Below the pieces are notes generated by a model that saw only the letters and a list, made by a program, of their open reading frames with translations, did not search any database and was not told the origin of the DNA. From NCBI GenBank assembly GCA_964520785.1, contig CAZFQG010000106.1, positions 1 to 21,850 on the forward strand: 21,850 nt of DNA. Direction: 5' to 3'. The translations under genes and the position numbers were made by a program. This DNA is from CAZFQG01 sp964520785 (GTDB lineage: Bacteria; Planctomycetota; Planctomycetia; Pirellulales; Thermoguttaceae). This document shows positions 16,102 through 21,850 of this stretch, one piece after another (the first letter of the stretch is position 1; each line of letters starts with the position of its first letter).

Positions 16102-17406
16102 ATGCCGTCCCGACGCCTATCGACTATTTCGTTCTCGATCGTTCTTTTGGGGACGTTTGCCGGTATGGCCGGCGAACCGCGGTGGACCCGGTTCCGCGGG
16201 CCCAACGGCACCGGCGTTTGTGAATCGGCGAACATTCCGGCTACGTGGACTGAGAAGGACTACCGCTGGCGGGTTGAGCTGCCGGGAATCGGGTACAGCT
16301 CGCCGGTGTTCTGGGAAGACCGGCTCTATCTGACCAGCACGATTGAGGAAGAGGCGAGGTTATTCGTCCTTTGCCTGAAGGCCGACGACGGGAGCGTCCT
16401 CTGGAAACGCGAAATCAAGACGAAGCCGCACCCGAAGTACAAGGCCAACTGCGACGCCTGCGCCACGCCGGCGGTCGACGCGGATCGGGTATACGTGGTT
16501 TGGGCCACGCCGGACGAGCACGTGGCGCTCGCGCTCGATCAGCGGACCGGCGATGAACTCTGGCGGAATGACTTGGGACCGTTCGTCTCGGAAGACGGGT
16601 TCGGACCGTCGCCGGTTTTGGTCGAGGACGTGGTCATTTTGGCCAACGACCAGGACCCCGGGGGAACCAGTTCGGTCGTCGCCCTCGACCGCAAGACCGG
16701 TGCGATCCGCTGGAAGACCGACCGCCAGACGGCGAAGGCCATCTTCTCCACTCCCTGTGTCTTCGAGCCGGAAGGGGGCAAGCCGCAGGTGATCTTCCTG
16801 AGCACGGCCCACGGTATCACCAGCCTGAACCCGGCCGACGGCACGACGAACTGGGAACTCGGCGACGCCTTCGAACTCCGTACCACCGGTTCTCCGCTCG
16901 TGACCTCGGGAATCGTTTTCGGCAGCACCGGTGCCGGCACCGCCGGGAAGTACCTCGTGGCCGCCCGGTTGGGTATCCCGGAACAAGGGGTTCAGCCGGA
17001 GATCCTCTACCGGATCAAGCAAGCCGCTCCCTACGTCGTCACGCCGGTCGCCAAATGGCCGCTCGTGTTTCTCTGGAGCGACAAGGGCGTGGTCACCTGC
17101 ATCGACGGGCCGACCGGCAAGGTCCACTGGCGCGAGCGCGTCGGCGGCGACTATCTCGGTTCCCCCGTCCGCATCGGCGAGCGGCTCTACTGCATCTCCA
17201 ACGCCGGCGAGGTCGTCGTCCTCGGCGCCGCCGCGGAGTACCAACTCCTCGCCCGAATCGACCTGGGCGAGGCAAGCCACAGCACGCCGGTGCCGTCGGG
17301 CGATGTGCTGTACCTGCGGACGTTGTCCCACTTGACGGCGGTGGGGGGGGAAGTGAGGGAAGGGGAGCGGAGGTCCGCACCCAGCGACGGACTCTCCATG
17401 GATTGA
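16102..17406 (+). CDS. Secreted PQQ-type beta-propeller repeat protein
   Basis: The frame is open from 15757, but that start lies inside the preceding gene and upstream of the promoter. The ATG at 16102 has GGAGA (16089-16093) 8 bases before it and begins a clean signal peptide ending G-M-A-G before E-P, giving 434 residues. After it comes W-T-R-F-R-G-P-N-G-T-G-V, a common opening of secreted planctomycete and verrucomicrobial propeller proteins. Repeated blades follow, such as V-L-W-K-R-E-I, A-L-D-Q-R-T-G-D-E-L-W, A-L-D-R-K-T-G-A-I-R-W-K, and I-D-G-P-T-G-K-V-H-W. The fold resembles the lipoprotein BamB and quinoprotein dehydrogenases, but I see no evidence for bound PQQ or a catalytic site. 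The role is unknown, perhaps protein or glycan binding in the periplasm. The last 20 residues, after an 8-G run, are low in complexity. Confidence 0.88.
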   Translation: MPSRRLSTISFSIVLLGTFAGMAGEPRWTRFRGPNGTGVCESANIPATWTEKDYRWRVELPGIGYSSPVFWEDRLYLTSTIEEEARLFVLCLKADDGSVLWKREIKTKPHPKYKANCDACATPAVDADRVYVVWATPDEHVALALDQRTGDELWRNDLGPFVSEDGFGPSPVLVEDVVILANDQDPGGTSSVVALDRKTGAIRWKTDRQTAKAIFSTPCVFEPEGGKPQVIFLSTAHGITSLNPADGTTNWELGDAFELRTTGSPLVTSGIVFGSTGAGTAGKYLVAARLGIPEQGVQPEILYRIKQAAPYVVTPVAKWPLVFLWSDKGVVTCIDGPTGKVHWRERVGGDYLGSPVRIGERLYCISNAGEVVVLGAAAEYQLLARIDLGEASHSTPVPSGDVLYLRTLSHLTAVGGEVREGERRSAPSDGLSMD

Positions 17407-17438
17407 CGCTTGACCATGACAAGAGGCGACACCGTATC

Positions 17439-18473
17439 CTACCGCTCCCCCTGCAACGTCACAAGCGCCTCGCCGAACGCCCGGCCCATGTCGCAGTAGC
17501 ACTTCGCGCTGCCGAGGTAGTGGTAGGGAAAGTCCGACCCGAACTTGTTCCACTCGTCGAGGTGCTCCTTCCAGCCTTTGGCGAAGACGGCCGCGGCCGT
17601 GTCGTCCCAGAGGGCGTCGGTGCGGACGACGGCCACGTTGCCGCGGAATTCGGCGAGGGCGGCCGGCGCCGCCTGGGCCTCCTTGAACGCGCGCATCTTG
17701 GGGTTCTCGTCTCCCTTCTTGCCGTCGACGCCCATCTGACCGATGACGAACGGGAGCTTCGGCGCATTCAGGTCCTTGCGGATGTCGCGGATGAAACGGG
17801 CCATGTTCCGGGCGTATTCGGCCGTGTAGTCGGGGTTGATCATATCGTTCCAGCCCTGGAACCAGACGACGCCGCACAGTTCATGGCCGCGGCCCTTCCA
17901 CTGAGGAAACCGCTCGTCGAACTCGTCGAGCGTCTCCTTCACCTCGGAAAGCATCCGGCGGTAGTACGCCCCGAACTGGGCCTCGACGTCCGCCATGGTC
18001 GCATCCGGGTTCCGCTGCCGCATCCCCTCGAGCATCTTCTCCAGAACCTCCTTCGGCGGCAACCCCGCACTCGGCGGGCGGAAGTCGACGTACAAGCTCT
18101 TCCCGCCCCACGCACTCTTGATCAACAACACCGGAGCGTCATAGTGATCCCCCAGCACATGCCCGCAATCGAGTTCCGGCCCGATCCGATCCGGGCCGCC
18201 GTACCCCACGGTCAGACCCCCGCACCTGTCGCCGAAGCGAATCCACACATCGTCCCGGATCACCCACTGGCCGTCTTTGCGCAAATGAGCGAACCGCTCC
18301 TTCGTTTGTGCCGCTTCCGCCTGGTACTCCAGCAGAGACACCTTCGCCTGCCCCACCATGTTGGACTGCCCGGCGAGGATGAAGACCTTGACGGGCTCGG
18401 CGGAGGATGTGACGGAAGCAATGCCCAGAAGGAGGGCTCCCAGAACGGCGGCTCGCGTGGTGGGGTGGGTCAT
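17439..18473 (-). CDS. Secreted SASA-family carbohydrate esterase (sialate O-acetylesterase-like)
   Basis: These SGNH esterases remove acetyl groups from sugars; the name comes from sialic acid esterases, but planctomycete members probably act on other acylated polysaccharides. The 344-residue protein has a signal peptide ending near T-S-S-A-E (residue 25). The nucleophile is in A-G-Q-S37-N-M-V-G. Other matches are L-T-V-G-Y-G, G-P-E-L-D-x-G-H, L-I-K-S-A-W-G-G-K-S-L, W-F-Q-G-W-N-D (block III), and Y-H-Y-L-G-S-A-K with the likely catalytic histidine. It converges with the propeller gene, 32 bases away, and lies 94 bases downstream of the leucine-rich-repeat gene on the same strand. I find no strong promoter directly upstream, so it may be read through from the toxin-antitoxin operon or have a non-standard promoter. 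Confidence 0.9.
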   Translation of the reverse strand: MTHPTTRAAVLGALLLGIASVTSSAEPVKVFILAGQSNMVGQAKVSLLEYQAEAAQTKERFAHLRKDGQWVIRDDVWIRFGDRCGGLTVGYGGPDRIGPELDCGHVLGDHYDAPVLLIKSAWGGKSLYVDFRPPSAGLPPKEVLEKMLEGMRQRNPDATMADVEAQFGAYYRRMLSEVKETLDEFDERFPQWKGRGHELCGVVWFQGWNDMINPDYTAEYARNMARFIRDIRKDLNAPKLPFVIGQMGVDGKKGDENPKMRAFKEAQAAPAALAEFRGNVAVVRTDALWDDTAAAVFAKGWKEHLDEWNKFGSDFPYHYLGSAKCYCDMGRAFGEALVTLQGER

Positions 18474-18567
18474 GGTTTGCTCTTGGTTCGGTTTGTCGAC
18501 GGATGCAGGCGTCGGGACATTGCGGAATTACCGTCCCATACGACGATAACTGCGCGCGGGTCGCCAG

Positions 18568-19389
18568 TCAATACACCCCCACATCAGGTAGCGCCGCCTG
18601 TGCCTTCTCACGGCTCTCGCCCCCCTCCGCATCACCGAAATACGGACTCTCCAACGCCGTCAACTTCTTCAGTGACGCGAGGCCCTTTTCGGAGATCGCG
18701 CAGTCCAGGTAGAGGGTCTTGAGCTTCTTCAACCCTTCAAGATGGACCAGCCCGTCTTCGTCGGTTTCGCTGTTGTGAATGGTAAGGAGTTCGAGATTCG
18801 TTAGGGAAGCGAGATGAATGAGCCCTTCATTCGTGATGCGATTGTCCTCCAAGGACAACTTGATTAGACTCGTCATGTTTCGAAGATGCACCAGTGCCGT
18901 GTCGTCCACCCTCGTCTGAACCAGGCAGAGTTCCTGCAGTTGCTTGAGCCCATGCAAATGGATCAGCCCGGGTCCCTGGATGCGCGTTCCGAGCAGATCG
19001 AGTGTCTCCAACGCAGTCCGCTGTCCGATTTGAGCCTGCCCGGCGTCCGTGATTGGTGTTTGGCACAGATCGAGGGATTTGAGGATCGGGAAGTAACACA
19101 GATTCTTGAGACCTGCATCCGTGACCGCGGAACCTCGAAGCGTAAGCGATTCGAGTTCCCGCGCGACGCGGAGGTGCCGCCAGATGGCATCGCGGATACC
19201 GCAGTCCCAAAGGGTAAGCTTGCGCAAGTGCGGAAACGCTTCGAGACGTCGCAGGTCGCGGCTCGAAAGGACTACCTCACTGACAAGTACGGACTTCACA
19301 TTCCCATCTTCATCATACCAGACGCTACCCCCCATCTCCTTGAACGCGGCAACGGCGTTGGCGGTAGCGGCTTTGTCAGGTTGGTTCAT
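18568..19389 (-). CDS. Leucine-rich-repeat protein
   Basis: About 273 residues with no signal peptide. After a short N-terminal region (K-A-A-T-A-N-A-V-A-A-F-K-E-M-G-G), roughly eight repeats of the form L-x-x-L-x-L-x-x-T-x-I-T-D-x-G-L-x-x-L follow, for example L-K-S-L-D-L-C-Q-T-P-I-T-D-A-G and L-I-K-L-S-L-E-D-N-R-I-T-N-E-G-L-I-H-L. The repeats form a curved binding surface, so protein binding is likely; the partner is unknown. Three starts are possible in frame: GTG 19413, ATG 19395 and ATG 19389. The last has GAGG 8 bases upstream, overlapping the stop of the preceding gene, so I prefer it and infer translational coupling. Confidence 0.85.
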   Translation of the reverse strand: MNQPDKAATANAVAAFKEMGGSVWYDEDGNVKSVLVSEVVLSSRDLRRLEAFPHLRKLTLWDCGIRDAIWRHLRVARELESLTLRGSAVTDAGLKNLCYFPILKSLDLCQTPITDAGQAQIGQRTALETLDLLGTRIQGPGLIHLHGLKQLQELCLVQTRVDDTALVHLRNMTSLIKLSLEDNRITNEGLIHLASLTNLELLTIHNSETDEDGLVHLEGLKKLKTLYLDCAISEKGLASLKKLTALESPYFGDAEGGESREKAQAALPDVGVY

Positions 19390-19399
19390 TGGCATAGCC

Positions 19400-19951
19400 T
19401 CATTCTGCTTCACGGTTCGCCCCGAGATCCCCCACGCTCCCCACCTGCGTAAACCGTCGCCGAATCGTCCGCCGGAAGTGCGTCGCTGGATGGCCCATGA
19501 TCAGGCAGGTCGACGGGGTGTTGCCCGGCGGGATGCCCAGTCGTTTGCAGAGGGTCTTGTTCCGCTGGATGATCGGCGGGGCGCCGCCGATCATCGTGGT
19601 GCCCAGGCCCAGCGACTCGGCGGCCAGCATCGCATAGGTGCATGCGATGGCCGCGTCGACCGTGTCGGCGTAGGGCGAATGGTGGAAGATCAAGAGCGCC
19701 GGCGAGACGTAGAAGAGCAGATCGCGGCCCTCGCGCCGGCCTTCGACGTAGGTTTCGGCCAGGGGCCGGATGAAATGGGCGAACATCTCATACTTCGCCC
19801 GGCCCAGCAAGGGACGCATCGCCGCGAGCACCCACGGCCGGAATATCCTGAGCAAGCCCTCGTAACCTTTGATCACGTCCGCCGCGATCCGTCGCACCTC
19901 TTCTCGGCCGTGTACCGCCACGCAGCCGATTATCCTGTGCATCACGGGCAT
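19400..19951 (-). pseudogene. Nitroreductase-like protein lacking the N-terminal half (remnant or reduced form)
   Basis: The 183 residues match the second half of nitroreductase-family proteins, especially the type carrying an N-terminal ferredoxin domain. Matches include V-H-G-R-E-E-V-R-R-I-A, S-P-A-L-L-I-F-H-H-S-P, D-A-A-I-A-C-T-Y-A-M-L-A-A-E-S-L-G-L-G-T-T-M-I-G, L-G-I-P-P-G-N, and L-I-M-G-H-P. The usual first part, with the R-R-S-x-R FMN-binding segment and the A-P-S/T-x-x-N loop, is absent, as are any iron-sulfur cysteines. The frame begins just where the missing part should join. Even so, it has a strong ribosome-binding site (AAGGAG, 7 bases before ATG 19951) and starts 30 bases after the PIN toxin stop, so it may still be translated. 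It is probably unable to bind FMN normally. The family call is sound; the pseudogene status is inference. Confidence 0.65.
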
Positions 19952-19981
19952 GTCGTTTCTCCTTTTCTCCTTCGGGCTCGG

Positions 19982-20416
19982 CTACGGCTCCCGCACCGCC
20001 GATGCCTCCCCCGGCCATACCCGGGCGAAGTCCGCCGGGTTGAGTGTGAGCAACGCGTCGGCGCCTTCGCGGGCGGCGACGTTTGCCGCCAATGCATCGT
20101 AGACCACGCCGCCGGAGAGATGCTTCGCCGCCAGGTCCGCCAATACGGCCTTGTACTGGGCGGTGCCGATGCTCTTGACGCGGGCGATCCGAACGACGTT
20201 CTCCTCGATCATCCGCAAAGCCAGCGGCGGATCGACCCGCGGGCGGACCGGCAACCGGGTTAGAACCGCGTAGAGTTCCGCCAGCGTGTGCGTCGAGACG
20301 ATCATCTCGAACTCCCCCTGGGCGGCGCGATGGAGCCACGTCAGCGCCCGGGGGTGGGCCGGGTGGCTCTCGACCTGGGCGGCGACGAGGACCGACGTAT
20401 CGAAGAAGACCTTCAT
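19982..20416 (-). CDS. PIN-domain toxin, VapC-like
   Basis: PIN-domain toxins are magnesium-dependent ribonucleases that cut tRNA or other RNA to slow growth. The 144-residue protein is of usual length. The acidic site is present: F-F-D6-T-S-V-L-V, T-L-A-E47-L-Y, Y-D107-A-L-A-A, and the closing L-L-T-L-N-P-A-D129-F. Its ATG overlaps the antitoxin stop by four bases (ATGA at 20413-20416), the classic coupling of antitoxin and toxin. Confidence 0.9.
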   Translation of the reverse strand: MKVFFDTSVLVAAQVESHPAHPRALTWLHRAAQGEFEMIVSTHTLAELYAVLTRLPVRPRVDPPLALRMIEENVVRIARVKSIGTAQYKAVLADLAAKHLSGGVVYDALAANVAAREGADALLTLNPADFARVWPGEASAVREP

Positions 20417-20697
20417 TTGCCCCTCGTGCCACCTTCGGAGCGCGGCGGATCGGCGAGCGAATCCAGGCGGGCGTTCCTCTCTCGCGCAACGGCGCCTTCA
20501 ATATCCCCGACCGCCTCGGCGGAAACGACCAGAATCCTGTCCTTCATCCGTACCAACGGCTTTTCACGGACGGGGCGCAGGACGATTGCGTCGTCCGTTT
20601 CGTCGAGATCCAGGAGCGTCCCGTCCGATAGCCCGAAACTCTCGCGTACGGCCTTCGGCAGGACGACCCTGCCGACCTTGTCGATTTTGACTTGCAT
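20413..20697 (-). CDS. AbrB/SpoVT-type antitoxin
   Basis: A 94-residue protein with an N-terminal swapped-hairpin DNA-binding domain: V-K-I-D-K-V-G-R-V-V-L-P-K-A-V-R-E, then D-G-T-L-L-D-L-D-E-T-D-D-A-I-V-L-R-P. The remaining 45 residues, rich in charge, should wrap and inhibit the PIN toxin and are likely degraded under stress. The frame could start at 20736, but transcription is predicted to begin near 20733, so the ATG at 20697 is used. That start has no clear Shine-Dalgarno. It should repress its own operon through the repeats at 20721-20751. Confidence 0.88.
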   Translation of the reverse strand: MQVKIDKVGRVVLPKAVRESFGLSDGTLLDLDETDDAIVLRPVREKPLVRMKDRILVVSAEAVGDIEGAVARERNARLDSLADPPRSEGGTRGK

Positions 20698-20720
20698 GGG
20701 CTGCAAACAATGGTTATTGC

Positions 20721-20751
20721 TAATACCATTTACCATTCAATAATACCATTT
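20721..20751. promoter_or_regulatory. Direct-repeat operator of the toxin-antitoxin operon
   Basis: TAATACCATTT occurs at 20721-20731 and again at 20741-20751, 20 bases apart, about two helical turns. A third ACCATT (20732-20737) lies between them, and an inverted AATGGT lies at 20709-20714. The second copy covers the -10 box and the first lies just past the transcription start, ideal for autorepression by the antitoxin. Confidence 0.6.
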
Positions 20752-20768
20752 TCGGCGGCGCAGGTCAA
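20740..20768 (-). promoter_or_regulatory. Promoter of the toxin-antitoxin operon
   Basis: Minus strand TTGACC (20768-20763), a 17-base spacer and TATTAT (20745-20740), each five of six to consensus. Predicted start is near 20733, 36 bases before the antitoxin ATG. Confidence 0.7.
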
Positions 20769-21111
20769 TATCGGCCCCCATTCGGGCGTGACAATTGTCT
20801 TTGGCGGCTTTAAGCTGTGGCGTGGCGGGCATTTGGCCACGCTTTGTGCCATTGGCCGTTCCGATCCAGCGTATCGAGGGCCGCGACCGCCGAGGCATTG
20901 AGCCGGTCCCATCGGCGGCCGTGGTCTTTAAGCCGTTTTGTGCATAGTTTGCACTGCGATTCAAGGAAAAGTCCTCGATCGCTTCGGCCTCATCCCCTTC
21001 CCCGCTCCTGAGAAGTTCGAAGGACTGGGGTCAATTCTCCCAATCGGGCCGAAGCACGCGCCTTCCGCACTCTGGTTCCCCGGAAGCGTTCGCGCGTCGC
21101 GGTGGTCTTGG
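20769..21111. other. Intergenic stretch with no supported gene
   Basis: This 343-base gap separates the toxin-antitoxin promoter from the promoter of the beta-helix gene. I see no RNA gene, terminator or mobile-element end. A minus-strand frame of about 58 codons (about 20985 to the stop at 20810) is open without a usable start codon and contains a C-x-x-C. It could be a decayed gene piece but matches nothing I know. Confidence 0.4.
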
Positions 21112-21140
21112 TTGACAACCTTCGGGACAATAGCGATAAT
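21112..21140 (+). promoter_or_regulatory. Promoter of the beta-helix protein
   Basis: TTGACA (21112-21117), 17 bases, GATAAT (21135-21140): perfect -35 and five of six at -10. Transcription should start near 21147. The short palindrome CCGGG-ATA-CCCGG (21148-21160) would lie at the very 5' end of the transcript. Confidence 0.75.
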
Positions 21141-21194
21141 GCGGATTCCGGGATACCCGGGGCGAACTGTCAATTGTCTCCCAAGGAGGCTTCG

Positions 21195-21850
21195 ATGAAG
21201 CACTTCTTACTCACATTCGTTGCCACAACACTTCTCAGCCTGGCGTCCGGGTCCTTCGCGGCCGAAATCGCCGTCGACAACACGGCCGCCCTCCACGCGG
21301 CGATCTCGCGCGCCACGCCCGGCACCACGATCCTCATCGAAAGCGGGACCTACGCCGGGGGAATGCGATTCCAGGGCATTTCCGGGACGGCCGAGGCGCG
21401 GATCGTCGTGAAGGGGGCCGATCCCGAGAACCCGCCGGTCTTCCAGGGTGGAGCGCAGGCGATGCACTTCTCGAACTGCAACTACCTGACGCTGGCCGAC
21501 TTCGTTGTCGACGGCTGTACACGGAACGGCCTCAACTGCGACGACGGCGGGAGCTTCGAGACGCCCATGCACGGTCTGATCATCGAGAATGTCACGATCC
21601 GACGCATCGGACCGAAAGGGAATCACGACGGGCTCAAGATGAGCGGGGTCGACCGGTTCATCGTCCGCGACTGCCGATTCCTCGGCTGGGGCGGCAGCGC
21701 GATCGACATGGTCGGCTGCCACCAGGGGGTCGTGGAGGATTGCACGTTCCGCGGCGAAGAGGGATTCAGCAATTCGGAGGGCGTGCAAATGAAGGGGGGG
21801 TCAGCGGATATCCTCGTCCAGTGCTGCTTCTTCGACCGCGCCGGCGCCCG
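21195..21850 (+). CDS. Secreted right-handed beta-helix protein (3' end outside window)
   Basis: The frame is open from the ATG at 21195 to the right edge, giving 218 codons. AAGGAGG (21183-21189) lies 5 bases upstream and fixes the start. A signal peptide (L-L-T-F-V-A-T-T-L-L-S-L-A) ends near S-F-A-A-E, residue 23. What follows is typical of the pectate-lyase-like or PbH1 parallel beta-helix fold. First comes the opening A-L-H-A-A-I-S-R-A-T-P-G-T-T-I-L-I-E-S-G-T-Y. Then come repeating coils such as F-S-N-C-N-Y-L-T-L-A-D-F-V-V-D-G, I-I-E-N-V-T-I-R-R-I-G, and F-I-V-R-D-C-R-F-L-G. The fold is used by polysaccharide lyases, epimerases and many binding proteins; the active-site part cannot be judged without the rest. 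It fits the nearby glycan-related genes. A G7 run lies at 21794-21800. Confidence 0.85.
   Translation, partial: MKHFLLTFVATTLLSLASGSFAAEIAVDNTAALHAAISRATPGTTILIESGTYAGGMRFQGISGTAEARIVVKGADPENPPVFQGGAQAMHFSNCNYLTLADFVVDGCTRNGLNCDDGGSFETPMHGLIIENVTIRRIGPKGNHDGLKMSGVDRFIVRDCRFLGWGGSAIDMVGCHQGVVEDCTFRGEEGFSNSEGVQMKGGSADILVQCCFFDRAGA

Noticed and set aside
16360..17877. Minus-strand open frame of 505 codons
   Set aside because: Antisense to the propeller gene and overlapping the esterase in another frame; no recognisable motifs.
17055..18722. Plus-strand open frame of 555 codons
   Set aside because: It overlaps the propeller gene in another frame and runs antisense through the esterase, both with clear family motifs.
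20698..20736. N-terminal extension of the antitoxin
   Set aside because: The extension would start at or before the predicted transcription start and includes the operator repeats; the AbrB-type domain begins at the ATG at 20697.
1..21850. CRISPR array, tRNA or rRNA genes, insertion sequences, new defence operon
   Set aside because: No regularly spaced repeats, cloverleaf sequences, transposase motifs or multi-gene defence signature were found; the only defence-like genes are the toxin-antitoxin pair.

Overview
This is GC-rich bacterial chromosomal DNA, most likely from a planctomycete (Planctomycetota). The clues are a C-terminal PEP-CTERM sorting signal, a YdjY-domain lipoprotein, a secreted PQQ-type beta-propeller protein with the opening W-x-R-F-R-G-P-N-G-T-G, and several secreted carbohydrate-active enzymes. 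A verrucomicrobial relative cannot be excluded from this window alone. I see no rRNA, tRNA, CRISPR array, insertion sequence or prophage gene.

Left part (1-9684), mostly housekeeping and regulation: a divergent phosphoglycerate-kinase-like gene cut by the left edge; truA on the opposite strand; a GAF/HD-GYP signalling protein; an unrecognised 596-residue cytoplasmic protein convergent with and overlapping it; then a tight plus-strand run of a YdjY lipoprotein, a small cupin and the NAD-dependent DNA ligase ligA.

Middle part (9744-18473), secreted glycan-related proteins: a clan GH-A-like glycoside hydrolase lies downstream of a GH29 alpha-L-fucosidase on the minus strand. The fucosidase is divergent from an SGNH-hydrolase/PEP-CTERM protein, followed by a PQQ-type beta-propeller protein and a convergent SASA-family (sialate O-acetylesterase-like) esterase. 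All carry apparent signal peptides. Together they suggest handling of a fucosylated, possibly acylated extracellular glycan, but no transporter, sulfatase or regulator for such a pathway is present here.

Right part (18568-21850): a minus-strand series of an AbrB-type antitoxin, a PIN-domain toxin, a nitroreductase-like protein lacking its N-terminal half, and a leucine-rich-repeat protein. It is divergent from a secreted right-handed beta-helix protein cut by the right edge.

Several intergenic regions contain well-formed sigma-70-type promoters, mostly TTGACA with a 17-base spacer and a -10 box ending ACAAT or ATAAT. They help choose start codons: four of the longest open frames begin at or upstream of the predicted transcription start and were shortened. 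I found no convincing wholly new multi-gene system. The best leads are the divergent PGK with a cysteine cluster, the toxin-antitoxin pair fused onto a decapitated nitroreductase gene, the SGNH/PEP-CTERM protein and the unassigned 596-residue family.
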